A stretch of DNA of 64,000 nucleotides from Entonaema liquescens (Eukaryota > Ascomycota > Sordariomycetes > Xylariales > Xylariaceae). A model generated the notes under the pieces. That model made no database searches and was not told where the DNA came from. It saw only the letters and a list, made by a program, of their open reading frames with translations. Below are positions 11,676 through 21,023 of this stretch, in pieces. How positions within the stretch are numbered: the first letter of the stretch is position 1; every line of letters starts with the position of its first letter. The DNA is taken from contig CADCSX010000009.1 of NCBI GenBank assembly GCA_902805475.1, forward strand, positions 868,001 through 932,000, in the 5' to 3' direction. The position numbers and the translations under genes were made by a program.

Positions 11676-12668
11676 GACAGAAATGTCGGGAATCGACCTT
11701 ATGGACATGCCGGCCATGAAGTCACCATCCGGCGTAATTCCGAACTATGATAACCCTCCTAATCAGAACACCATAGCATTAGCCGTCACGTCCATATGTC
11801 TTGCCGTCTAGTCCATCGCCGTTATACTACGCTTTTATTTGAGATTAGTTGTGCCACACAAGATGCAAGTACAAGATAATTTCCTCTTGGCAGCATTCGG
11901 AATTTACGTCACAATCCCAAGTTGGTTATGTATTATCGCTTGGTCAACTATCCCGGTTGGTATGTTCATTTGTGGGATTTGCACATAGGGAGTATGGTAG
12001 AATTCCTACGTGTAAGTTACTTAAGCTGACTGACCATTTAAATCTATGCTGCCATAGAGTCTAGATACTAATCAAAGAGATGCGATTCAAATAGATCGGA
12101 ATACTCACGACATCCATGTTCCTGGGCTTCTTGTTCTCCATCAAGTCAGTTATCCTGGCCTCTCTGATGGCGGCGATTGACGAAATCTATTCTTTTGGGC
12201 CTGCCATTTTGTCATTTGGGCCAATATCGTCGGCTGTGCACAAAGTGCCGACTTGGCCTATCACCTTTCAACGGTGCAGCTGATAGCCGTCGGCGAGGGT
12301 GCTTGCGTTATTCTGGTCATGTGCGTACCTAGGTAATATACCCAAGGCGGCTATCTCACTCAAGATTAAGAATACTCTACCATCAATTATCAGCCGTACG
12401 TCACGGCTCGTCGCAGCAATCCCTTAAAAAGAATACCGCCGTTGTCGCTAGTGCTCGGCCCACCCCAGCCGAGAACAACAACATCAATTGGCAAGACCGG
12501 TCTGGCTCGGAACGATACCTTGTTCCTCTAGAGCAGATGAACAGCGCCAAACAGTATGGCCTTGAGATGAATACTACCATCGTCCGTAGCACAAAGTTTG
12601 AAGCTAATAAGAACTATGAGTTTGATCCAACTATGGCCGTACAGATGCATAGTTGCCAGCACCCTTGA
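11676..12668 (+). pseudogene. SAT4/rhodopsin-like integral membrane protein relic
   Basis: Start-like ATG at 11676. The reading includes SGVIPNYDNPPNQN followed by a hydrophobic helix (ALAVTSICLAV), an in-frame TAG near 11808-11810, then SIAVILRFYLRLVVPHKMQVQDNFLLAAFG, the first helices of the fungal SAT4 family (seven-helix membrane proteins common near secondary-metabolite clusters). A later frame gives FFWACHFVIWANIVGCAQSA (about 12190-12250). A third gives a polar C-terminal tail open from 12399 to TGA 12666-12668. Frame changes and stops across these blocks, beyond what introns explain, mark it as broken. Confidence 0.7.
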
Positions 12669-13173
12669 GTCGAGAGGTAGTAGTTAGGGTTACTCATCAA
12701 AAGGTCTTGGGCTATAAGTCAGGATATAGTAGGTAGGTAACACGTAACAGTAGGCGTCAAGTTAGGCGATATTTATGAAAAAAAGAACGCCTATAGGGCC
12801 AAACACCTATTAACTTAGATGTACCTAGTTAAATAGGTGCCTAGGTTCCCACGTTCAAATGCATTACTATGCCTTTCCCATATGCACAATCTATTATATC
12901 CCTTGTTGCATCACGTCCTTAAACGATAATAGAGGCTCAGGTGTTTATGTACAGTCTTCCATGTAAGGTACCTACCTACTTAGGTAGCTAACACATGAGC
13001 CTAGGACACATGTGCTATGTTTGGGCATACTATCCTGACGTTGCTGCAAAATCACTGCGAATCTGGCGGCCGGGCTCATCCCCTGCAGTGCCCGCTTCAA
13101 TGAGGAGAATCAATCTAAAAAGCAAACCAGGTTTAAACAATCAGTAAGATTACATGCAGAAGACGCAATTAGT
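12669..13173. other. Spacer, nothing supported
   Basis: Dominated by TAGGTAGGTAAC / GTACCTACCTACTTAGGTAGC palindromic words at about 12725-12980. No coding frame was recognised. It lies between the ends of the SAT4-like relic (+) and the FAD oxidase relic (-). Confidence 0.5.
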
Positions 13174-14684
13174 TCATGCACCGAACCAATCAAACAGAAG
13201 AAGAAAAAGAAAAACTTTAGACTTATAAGTGAGCCACAGTGTCACGCCCAGGGTAGGCGGTAGCGTCATCGGGAACATCTCGAGCGAGAGCATAGCTTGG
13301 CGGTCGTCTGTATTGTCAGCATAGAATTGCTGCCTCTTCTCGGAAGCTGCCTGATATGTGGAAGGCGACATTGTCTTCATATTGACGCCATAAATGTCTT
13401 CGATTCGACCTCCTACGCAGCTCGATGAGTCTGTCCCAAGCAAGAACTTTTTTGCATCTTGATTCCACAGCAGGGCGCTAAGTGAGACTGTGGCTGGCTG
13501 TAGATTTAGAATCGGAGCCATGACTTCGCGCGCGTTAGCTTCTATTCCAAAGTAGACCCAATTGGCCAAGAGGTGTACCTGTTTCCGTAGCAATACAACA
13601 CTGAAGGCATTAATTACTATATGGAATACATACATTAGGATAATGGATGTAATATGGCTCTAGAGAGTTTAAGGAAAGTAACTCACATCATTGGACCCAG
13701 TATCATACATGACGGTGGTCTCCGATGACAGCTCGGCGGGTAAAGACCCATCGTAAGCATCAATAATAGTATTAAAGTATAAGACGCTCACGTTAGCAGG
13801 GAAAATAATATTACCGTTTGTGACCTTGCCGTCGTAGTCGTCATTATTTGGAATCTTATGTAATTTGTATGTGGCCGATACGATGATGCCGAAATTTGCT
13901 CCTGCTCCTCGGATTGCCCAGAAAAGATCATCATGAGAAGTGGCAGACACTTCAATGAGCCTGGCACCGGCAGGCACAAGGCGAATAGACAGCAAAGCAT
14001 CGATTACTAGCTCATAGCGGCCTTTGTCACGGCCAACACCTGCACCAAAGGTGGATCCGACCATTCCAGGACACTGTGAAGCGATAGTCTCTGAGAATAT
14101 TTGTTAGGTATACCAATTGAGTAAGGGGATCATGAGGGCAAGGGTAGCTGAAGGATTCTGAAAAGTGAACTAACGTAGTTCGAACCCAGCGTCGGATACG
14201 GGATCGAATATTTGTCCTACTCGTGCTCCCCCACCGACCGTCACTGTCTCAGCAGACGAGTCAGCATTAACCGGGTTCAACTTGCTCAAGTTAATGGCGA
14301 GTCCATTCTGAAGCTTCGCGAATGTGGTAGTGTATCTATTTCTTCCGCCCTTTGCAAGAATAGAGATATTGTAAGCTCTTGCTAATTTGACCTGTTTCCA
14401 TCTTAGCACGTGGGCTCGCCTATAATACGGAGTAGATTTTGACGTACACTCTTGACTACATCAGCTTCAGTGCCTGGGCTGACAGCTGCGTCGTAGGTGG
14501 GTGGTGCATAGACATCCCATCGAAGCGTGGCATTCGTGAAGTCCTGGATATCCAGGAAAGAAACCGAAGTTGTGGAAGCCCATTCGTCGCCCGGGTCGGT
14601 GAGCATGGCTCTCAGATCCTAGGCGTTGCCAGATGAGAGTTGGAAGGTTCCCAACCAAGTCAGTAAATTTATAGAATGTTTCAT
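13174..14684 (-). pseudogene. Berberine-bridge-type FAD-linked oxidase, disabled
   Basis: Exons by splicing: 14684-14448, 14391-14175, 14090-13687, 13578 onwards. The reading has a signal-peptide-like start (MKHSINLLTWLGTFQLSSGNA), then NATLRWDVYAPPTYDAAV and AKGGRNRYTTTFAKLQNGL, then QCPGMVGSTFGAGVGR. These are the FAD-binding (PCMH-type) blocks of secreted oxidases used in fungal metabolite oxidation. Defects: an in-frame TAG (14621-14619) right after the putative signal peptide; a one-base loss near 13270, where the reading LEMFP runs off but the adjacent frame continues DDATAYPGRDTVAHL, the conserved late motif; then a stop with about 70 C-terminal residues missing. The conserved Cys in CPGM is present, but the His usual for bicovalent FAD is replaced: the family block GGHGYTTT reads GGRNRYTTT here. 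Confidence 0.8.
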
Positions 14685-15569
14685 TTCTTTTATTCTCATG
14701 TCTCAAAATCTTGCAAGCCTGTAATTGGTTCATCCGCTGCAGATAGGACACATAGCAGATCTTAGCCTTTTGAATAAACCAGCCAGTCATCTTACCTCCC
14801 CCCAAAGGAGATTCCCCTTTCTTGCCGATTCTTAGCCATTCCTTCGTCAGGTCGGCTAGGTAGCCTAGAGCAATCTCCGGGAGAAGATTAATAATAAGGG
14901 GCTGAGATACAACAGCCAACCGCCCCAAGTTACAGACGAATGCGAGCATAGTCCTTGACCAAAGGATATTGAAATATGCAAGGCGATTTCTCGAGCATCT
15001 TACACCACAAGTGCGCAGGTCCTATTGAAATGCCGGGGCAGAGGTGTAAGGGTAGCAAATTTGTAAAGCAGGTTGAGAAACCAGAAGAGAGATGGAAAGC
15101 TACCTTGCCTATGAGTGGCATTCACCAAAGGATTATGTCTACATTATATCAGGTACACATCTCTGCATTAATACCGTATCAAAATACTTGGCTTTTTGTA
15201 AAAGAGAAAAAGGAAGGAGACACAGAAATTTAGTACTACGAGCCACCGAGAACACATTCGGATGTTGCTATTCATAGTCCAATATTTTCGGGTCTAAATA
15301 TGCACTTCAAACAAACATGTCGTACGCTTTCCCGGAATTGCAGTGGGTATGGATATCTCATACTGTAAGTTGCCGTCAAGACGAAGAAGGGGTTTGCGCA
15401 ACATGAGGTTACCTAAAACAGTTTCCTCATCTACCATGCGTCCCTTAGGTACTCTCTTGTTTCTCTCATTTGAACATCGTAGTAACGACGGTTACGACTA
15501 GATCTGTAGCACCTGTTCTACAAACCTCCTAGTTGTAACGAACACACGAACACACGTACACAGGCGAAG
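14685..15569. other. Spacer, nothing supported
   Basis: Holds the upstream region of the FAD oxidase relic (-) and of the SDR (+). An open minus frame at 14467-14949 is mostly an overlap with the oxidase's first exon and has no family-like sequence upstream of it. Confidence 0.5.
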
Positions 15570-16725
15570 ATGGCCCAGGCAATCTCATTCGGTATCACAC
15601 CTGAAAAGCAAGCCAGCAAGCTTCAATTTCTTCGCCGTCAATTCTTCGGGTCCCCACCTGGGGTTTCGCGACAAGAAGTTAATCTCACTGGCAAGACGGT
15701 TATCGTAACAGGGGCTAATGGCGGCATCGGCCTGGAATGCTCACAGCAGCTCCTTGACCTTGGCCTTAGCAAGCTCATTATTACAGTTCGCGATGAGGCC
15801 AAGGGCGAGGCCGCCCGCAAGGCCCTAATAGCCGCGAAAGCGCTCGAGCCTGGTCAGACAGTCGAGGTCTGGAAACTAGACTATGCATCTTATGAATCCG
15901 TTACGGCTTTCGCGCTGCGGGTTGAGGATCTCAACCCTCGATTCGATATCGCTATCCTCAACGCTGGCATTAACCGAGGCTCTTTTGCTCTAAATCCGAC
16001 GACAGGCCACGAAGAGGACCTACAGACCAACTACCTTTCGACGGTCCTTCTAGTATTCCTCCTACTCCGCATCTTAAAGAAGTCGTATACTACATCCAAC
16101 CCCTCAGGATTCTCTCCAGGCAAGATCGTCATGGTATCATCTGACACGGCCGCTTGGGCTAAATTTAACGAGAAGAATGACGAGCCGCTATTAGAGGCTT
16201 TTGATAGCGAAGCTAAGTGGGATAAATTAGACCGCTACCCTACTACTAAGCTTCTAGGCCAACTTTTTGTTGCCGAAATAGCCAAGCGTGTGCCATCATC
16301 CATAGCGATAATCAACTGTGCCAACCCAGGCCTCTGTTATGGCTCGTCGCTCGCCCGAGAACTTGGCATGGGTACGGCCTTATTTATGCGCCTTGTCGGC
16401 CATTCATCAGCTGTAGGTGCGCGTACGCTTGTAAACGCTGCCGTTAAGCAGGATGAAAGATCTCATGGGCAGTATGTAGAGGATTGCCAGTTGAGACCGT
16501 GAGTACCTATATACCTGTTCTTATTGTTCTTGCGTTGTTTCTATTCTACACTCTATCTATTCCCAAGAGCGGTGGTGTAAATGCTAACTTACCAGAATGG
16601 CGCCCTTTGTGTATTCGAAAGAGGCAGAGCAGATAACCCAGCGACTATGGGCAGAAACCATGGGGGAACTGTCATTTTCAGGAGTCGAAGATATTGCTGG
16701 ACCTCTCTCATCGGCTAAAAGCTGA
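15570..16725 (+). CDS. Short-chain dehydrogenase/reductase (retinol-dehydrogenase-like SDR)
   Basis: NAD(P)-dependent oxidoreductase. Two exons, 15570-16498 and 16596-16725 (intron with GTGAGT donor and GCTAAC before ACCAG), giving 352 aa. Rossmann fold with cofactor loop TGANGGIG at residues about 48-55, an LNAG block (ILNAGINRG), catalytic Ser in VMVSSDTAAW, and Tyr/Lys in YPTTKLL. A post-catalytic NPG (CANPGLCYG) is also present. This is the usual size for fungal SDRs that act on diverse ketones and alcohols. It is the only intact gene inside the decayed metabolite locus between 8 and 18 kb, with the disabled oxidase on its left and the deleted P450 on its right. Substrate unknown. Confidence 0.9.
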
Positions 16726-17129
16726 ATAACTCCCATTATGGGGCTAGAGAGTGTCATATTCTTCATAGTTGGTATGATATTTACAAGAGATATATAGTCA
16801 GTTTAATAAGAGGCGATTCCGACACAGAGAAATGAAGTAAGGAACTTTTCCCAACTCGTATCTAGTAAAGTATATCTTTATAAGAAGCTACTGCGTCCTA
16901 TCATGCGTTCTTGTGGCGTCTTAAATGGTAGTGGTACTTACCGCAAGGCAGGTAATTCTAATTTTTAGAGGGGTAGAAGACCTCTGTTTTCAGTGCTGTC
17001 TTCAAGGTCCATCATACATTCAATATACGCCTCTAATTGCCTAAACTCGTCTATATCACCAGCAGTCAGTATGTTCCTTGAGGTGCTCGGCTCTGCCGCT
17101 GAGTACTTGGTATACGCTTTTGTTCTCGT
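16726..17129. other. Spacer, nothing supported
   Basis: No convincing feature. An open minus frame (17171-16965) overlaps the start of the P450 relic and has no recognisable family signature. Confidence 0.45.
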
Positions 17130-18040
17130 TATAAGAACATCCAACATGCCAAGCGGAAGCTGGTCAGCCATGCCTTTTCCGAGCGGTTGATACGATCGTT
17201 TAAGCCTACTCTCATACCACAGGTCAACATTTATCTCAAGTCGCTTTTCAAGGTATCATAAGAGCCTGTCAATATGACTCAAAAAATGGGCCACCTCACC
17301 GTCGATGTTGTTGCACAACTTACACTAGGCTATGACCTTGAAACGCAAACAAGTGACAATGACAGCCACCTTTTTCTGCCTCTCACGAAACCCAACCTAC
17401 TACACGCGTCTCGCTGAGGAGATTGGAAGTACGTTCGCTAGTGGTAGCGATATTAAGAGTGGCTCGCAGCTAGGGAGTTGCCATTACCTACCTCCGTGCC
17501 TGTATTGATGAAGCCCACCGCATGTCACCCCCAATCTCGGCGAACTTTTGGAGGCAACAGGTTGCTACGGATGAGCAACCGCTATTTATAGACGGCCATT
17601 ATATCCCCAGAGGTACACTGTTCGGTATGAACATCTACGCTTTAAGCTACAACGCTGCCATATTCCCCGAGCTATTCGCGTTTAAGCCGGAGCGCTGGCT
17701 CCCGTCGAAGAATACCGACTCGAATATAGCGAAATACGATGAGGCAACCAGAAAGTTAATGCTTGAAGCGTTTGCTAGCTTCTCCATAGGACCGCACAAC
17801 TGCATCGGCAAGCCATTAGCATATCTATAAACCTCCCTTGTCCTTGCGAAGACGCTTTGGTACTTTGATTTCGAAGCTGCTCCTGGCCCACTTGGTTCTG
17901 TTGGAGAGGGACGGGATAGGGGAAGGCCTGACGAGTTCTACACAGAAGATGTTTTTAGTTCGACCAACGATGGCCCCTTTCTAGTATTTCATCCGCGGGA
18001 GTCAGTTTCCTTGGAGAAAGACCTCGATACACTTGCTTAA
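17130..18040 (+). pseudogene. Cytochrome P450 relic with internal deletion
   Basis: The N-terminal third is absent. A helix-C block (QHAKRKLVSHAFSERLIRSF) starts near 17142 and is followed by an in-frame TAA (KVS*EPVN). HLTVDVVAQLTLGYDLETQ comes next. It then jumps directly to TATFFCLSRNPTYYTRLAEEI, so roughly a hundred residues, including the oxygen-binding I helix, are missing. A frame change follows before the K-helix block (IDEAHRMSPP). The haem loop FSIGPHNCIGKPLAYL keeps its cysteine but is followed at once by an in-frame TAA (17827-17829), after which the C-terminal part stays open to 18038-18040. Haem-thiolate oxygenase fold, certainly not functional. Confidence 0.85.
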
Positions 18041-18509
18041 GATGACGATAATTGGAGGTTCAATACATCATTCTAACAATTTTATTATAGTACTTGGTTA
18101 TGTTAGATGCAGAGATGTTACATAGTGTTTAGATTAACTATCAGCGTATTTCATCCCCACCCCTATATGTAAAAGGGGTAGTTCCTTCGAAAAAAGAAAA
18201 GGAGACATGCGAGAAAAAGGTTGTGGGAAGGATATAGCTTATACCACTGAGACAAAGAAGTCATGTATTACGTCAAAGCATCGTTCTCTCCGTCACAATC
18301 ATTATTTTGAAGATCTTCTATTCTCTTTGTCATGTAACACAAGAAAGAGAAAACTGCTCTCACTGTCGCCAAAAATCATATTTATATACATATATGTAGG
18401 TTTATCTGTGGGGTTGAATTGCTCATGTCCTGCAAACTACCGGAATACTTAGACTCACTTCGATTAATTAATCCTTTTTATTAGTCAAGCTAGTAGTAAG
18501 TTCAGCAAG
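18041..18509. other. Spacer, nothing supported
   Basis: AT-rich; an open frame 18207-18452 is compositionally non-coding. It probably contains the promoter of the next gene. Confidence 0.45.
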
Positions 18510-19172
18510 ATGTCCCTTCCTGTATATAGCGAGATGCTGTCTAAAGACAGGGACATGTTTCTATCGGACTACATTAACATCATACAGTTGCGTAGATGGA
18601 CCGACCCGGAGGACGACGACGATGTCGACGATGAAGATATGACTTATCTGGAGGAGCGATCTCTCGAGGGTAACCGGCCAACGATTGAAAATCTTGGTCG
18701 GGAGCTCGGGCTCATGGATCCCGAAACGGTATTGAGATTCATATGCCATACGGAAATACTAACAATCTTCAACAGAACTTATCTAGAACCCGTACTACTG
18801 AAGGTCGGCTTTGATTACCTCCCGATTGACATGGTTCCGGTGCTTCTGACGTTCGATAATATGCACGAGTCCCCTCACCCAGGATCATACCTCCAGTCGC
18901 AGCTCTCTCTCGGTCCAAAAGGGAGTGATGCCCGTGTCGTAGAGTTCATTCTCGAGGTTGTTCGCTTTATTATGAGTGAGGAATGTCAGAATAAATTTGG
19001 GTCGTGCATGATTAACCCTCTGGGCCTTGCCACCAGAGACCTCGTTTACATCGCGGCTATCATGATAGACTTGATTGCAAGAGATATCCCAGGATCCGAC
19101 TTGGAGTTTAGCGATTACAGTGGTGATAGTGCGAGCGATGGCTCTGGAGATGAGCTTGGCGGGTTTAATTGA
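18510..19172 (+). CDS. Hypothetical acidic protein, 220 aa
   Basis: Single open frame ATG 18510 to TGA 19170-19172. It has an acidic stretch near the start (DPEDDDDVDDEDM, residues about 32-44), a mostly helical, mildly hydrophobic middle (VLRFICHTEILTIF, DLVYIAAIMIDLIARDI), and an acidic Ser/Gly/Asp tail (SDYSGDSASDGSGDELGG). No signal peptide or clear membrane helix. I do not recognise the family. Regular codon use and a full-length frame without stops suggest a real gene, perhaps lineage-restricted. It stands next to the metabolite graveyard and upstream of the tRNA-Lys locus; no functional link is evident. Confidence 0.55.
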   Translation: MSLPVYSEMLSKDRDMFLSDYINIIQLRRWTDPEDDDDVDDEDMTYLEERSLEGNRPTIENLGRELGLMDPETVLRFICHTEILTIFNRTYLEPVLLKVGFDYLPIDMVPVLLTFDNMHESPHPGSYLQSQLSLGPKGSDARVVEFILEVVRFIMSEECQNKFGSCMINPLGLATRDLVYIAAIMIDLIARDIPGSDLEFSDYSGDSASDGSGDELGGFN

Positions 19173-19583
19173 AATAGATTCCAAGGATAACGAGAAGTCT
19201 CTGGTATTTATATAGTTGAATGGAAGGAATTCGTCGGTTCTGCTAAGTACGTAGTAGTTATCATTACCTATCAGTATCATCACAATATATTTCGTCTCAA
19301 TAAGTCATCTTTCATATATGACCCAATGGTCTTCTAATCAAACGTGGAAAAATATCGTTGGCTTGTAAACATATCAATAGACAATAGAATACTTTAGATG
19401 ACTACAGTGAGTCGAAATATGATCTTTGTCTTCAAAACGTAGTCTGTTACAGTATGAATATTAGTGTGGGACAGTGCATACACACATGGTATCTTCCACC
19501 TAGGGCTACAAGATCTTTGACCTATCATAGCACACACTCATTACACAACCATTATATACCAAGTATTAGAACAAAACTGTAAC
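19173..19583. other. Spacer before tRNA-Lys
   Basis: AT-rich, no open frame of note. It includes the upstream region of the tRNA gene. No TATA-like element stood out clearly enough to list. Confidence 0.45.
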
Positions 19584-19715
19584 GCCCGGTTAGCTCAATC
19601 GGTAGAGCGTGAGACTCTTAATCTCAAGGTTGCGGGTAAGTTTACTCTACAATTCGAGATTATTCATAATCATATGGCTAACATCAACTTGAAGGTTCGA
19701 CCCCCGCATCGGGCT
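19584..19715 (+). tRNA. tRNA-Lys(CUU) interrupted in the T-arm by a spliceosomal-type intron
   Basis: Exon 1 19584-19635, insertion 19636-19694, exon 2 19695-19715. The joined RNA folds perfectly: acceptor GCCCGGT/ATCGGGC (one G-U, closing T7-A66), D-arm GCTC...GAGC, anticodon arm TGAGA-CTCTTAA-TCTCA (anticodon CUU), 5-nt variable loop, T-arm GCGGG-TTCGACC-CCCGC, discriminator T. The anticodon loop has no intron. The 59-bp insertion lies between positions 52 and 53 of the T-stem. It begins GTAAGT, has GCTAAC at 19677-19682 and ends GAAG, i.e. a complete fungal mRNA-type intron. The Pol III B box (GGTTCGACCCC) survives because the intron ends in G. The nearest T-run downstream is T6 at 19760-19765, giving a long 44-nt trailer. 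Either a functional tRNA with a novel intron or an interrupted tRNA pseudogene. Confidence 0.75.
19636..19694 (+). other. Candidate spliceosomal intron inside the tRNA gene
   Basis: 59 bp: donor GTAAGT at 19636-19641, branch site GCTAAC at 19677-19682 with the branch A 13 nt upstream of the last base, acceptor AAG at 19692-19694. Length, branch sequence and spacing match protein-gene introns in this window. AAG acceptors are also used in the Stn1-like gene (intron ending at 22628) and the GH81 gene (intron ending at 26317). Confidence 0.65.
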
Positions 19716-19815
19716 CAATTCCTGATGCTTCCCAGTACACTGGGATTAGCAACCTCCAATTTTTTGCAGATTGTTCCTTTTTTTTTTTTCACCTGACAGA
19801 GTTACTTACAAAAGT

Positions 19816-19858
19816 TGATATGATCCAACATATTCGAACCTCACGTCGGGCTCGATTT
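19816..19858 (+). pseudogene. Decayed 3' half of a tRNA-Lys
   Basis: TTCGAACCTCACGTCGGGCTC (19832 onward, one base over the T-arm plus acceptor end) resembles the 3' half of the tRNA 140 bp upstream. Part of the intron tail also seems to match (ATATGATCCAACA versus ATATGGCTAACA). No 5' half precedes it. It keeps the GTCGGGC acceptor strand that is the common form in tRNA-Lys. Confidence 0.5.
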
Positions 19859-19882
19859 CTTTTTCTTTTTCTTTTTCTTTTT
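19856..19882. repeat. (CTTTTT)n pyrimidine repeat
   Basis: About four and a half copies of CTTTTT directly after the tRNA-Lys 3' fragment. Confidence 0.85.
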
Positions 19883-20231
19883 GTTTTCCGTAGCTTGACC
19901 TAACTATGTCGTATGTTTCCTCACTCGCTCTGGAGGACCCCGCGTTATACTCAATTCCTCATATATCATCTTCCTTTAGTTAAACCAAAATCTTGGGTTC
20001 AACTTTAAGATCATTATATCTTCGCGGCGATATTTTCATCTGTATTTTCTCAGTTTTCATTCTATTTCATTTCTTCTCTCATATATTTACTCTACGTATA
20101 TTGAGACGTAATAGCATGCTTGTATTTTGTGAGAAATAGTGCATGCTTTTACGTAAGGTAAAGTGGTAGACGTTGGTTACGCCGGCATATATCATGACAG
20201 CGCAGTTTTTTCTTTCCATCAGTGGTCTCTT
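19883..20231. other. Spacer, nothing supported
   Basis: T-rich, between the tRNA relic and the 3' end of the deaminase gene. No open frame or RNA gene seen. Confidence 0.45.
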
Positions 20232-20762
20232 TTAGCTGGCTTTTTCGTGACCTGCTGTTGCGACCTCTAATATTTCCTTCTCGAACCCGGGAACGTGCAC
20301 AAACCCGATGTTAGCATCCTCTAACTTCCGCTTGCTAGAATTATCGCTAACGAATTTCTCCGGTTCATGAACCCCGACGTAAACTGTTTTTATCTTGTTT
20401 CCAACGGCCAGTATCCTGTCCACGCACGGCAGATTTCCGCTGAGCCTTTGAGAGCATGGCTCTACTGTAGTATAAAGTGCAACTGGGTTCGGGAGGACTT
20501 CACCTATACGGCTTGACACGATATCGTACTTTGCTGCAAGCTTTTCAAAACAGCATTGCTCAGCGTGAGTATTGCCGGGAAGCTCAAGTGTATACCCTGT
20601 CGCCAAGATCTCGTTCGTAGCTACATCCACGACGACGGCTCCTACTCTATAGTTGGTGGGCTTCGGCGGGGATTTGGTAGCAAGAGATAGAGCCAATTTC
20701 ATGTACGCTCGATGATTTCCCGCTTCTATCTCACCCGCTTGCTTAGGAATGCTTTCGGCCAT
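20232..20762 (-). CDS. Cytidine/deoxycytidylate-family deaminase, RibD/DRAP-deaminase-like
   Basis: Single-exon 176-aa zinc deaminase. The metal site is complete: THAEQCC supplies His and the catalytic Glu, and TTVEPCSQRLSGNLPC supplies the two Cys ligands in the P-C-x-x-R-x(6)-C form typical of the riboflavin-pathway deaminase (which deaminates the 2,5-diamino-6-ribitylamino-pyrimidinone phosphate) rather than the shorter spacing of dCMP deaminase. A YRVGAVVVD strand precedes. The protein is only the deaminase domain, with no pseudouridine-synthase extension of the yeast Rib2 type. Its start is 261 bp from the J-protein start, so the two may share a divergent promoter. A riboflavin role is inferred; a general nucleoside deaminase is the alternative. 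Confidence 0.8.
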   Translation of the reverse strand: MAESIPKQAGEIEAGNHRAYMKLALSLATKSPPKPTNYRVGAVVVDVATNEILATGYTLELPGNTHAEQCCFEKLAAKYDIVSSRIGEVLPNPVALYTTVEPCSQRLSGNLPCVDRILAVGNKIKTVYVGVHEPEKFVSDNSSKRKLEDANIGFVHVPGFEKEILEVATAGHEKAS

Positions 20763-21023
20763 TATCGGGACGAGTCAGCGAAAAAAAGGGAATAAAATAG
20801 TGAAGATGTTCAGGTATAAATGTACAGAGCTACTATATGTACACTTTTCTATGCAGATCCCCCGCTATAACAATTATGTAATTGATGTATCCTTATCGAT
20901 AAATCGCGTAAAGAGGAAACGCGTTTAACGCGATCCCCGTACTTCGTCAACTTACCTCTACATTAACTGAGTGAAATCACAACTTTGTACTCGGGTTTAG
21001 TCTATCTACCAATTCTACTCGCC

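Noticed and set aside
13579..13686. Intron 3 of the FAD oxidase ending at the earlier CTCTAG
   Set aside because: That acceptor breaks the family reading; the later ACAG joins SND to VHLLANWVYFG correctly.
16584..16766. Minus-strand frame over the SDR second exon
   Set aside because: Shadow of the real exon, which restores a normal SDR C-terminus when spliced.
19584..19715. Ordinary tRNA intron processed by the tRNA endonuclease
   Set aside because: The insertion is in the T-stem, not at 37/38, and the anticodon arm is complete without it.
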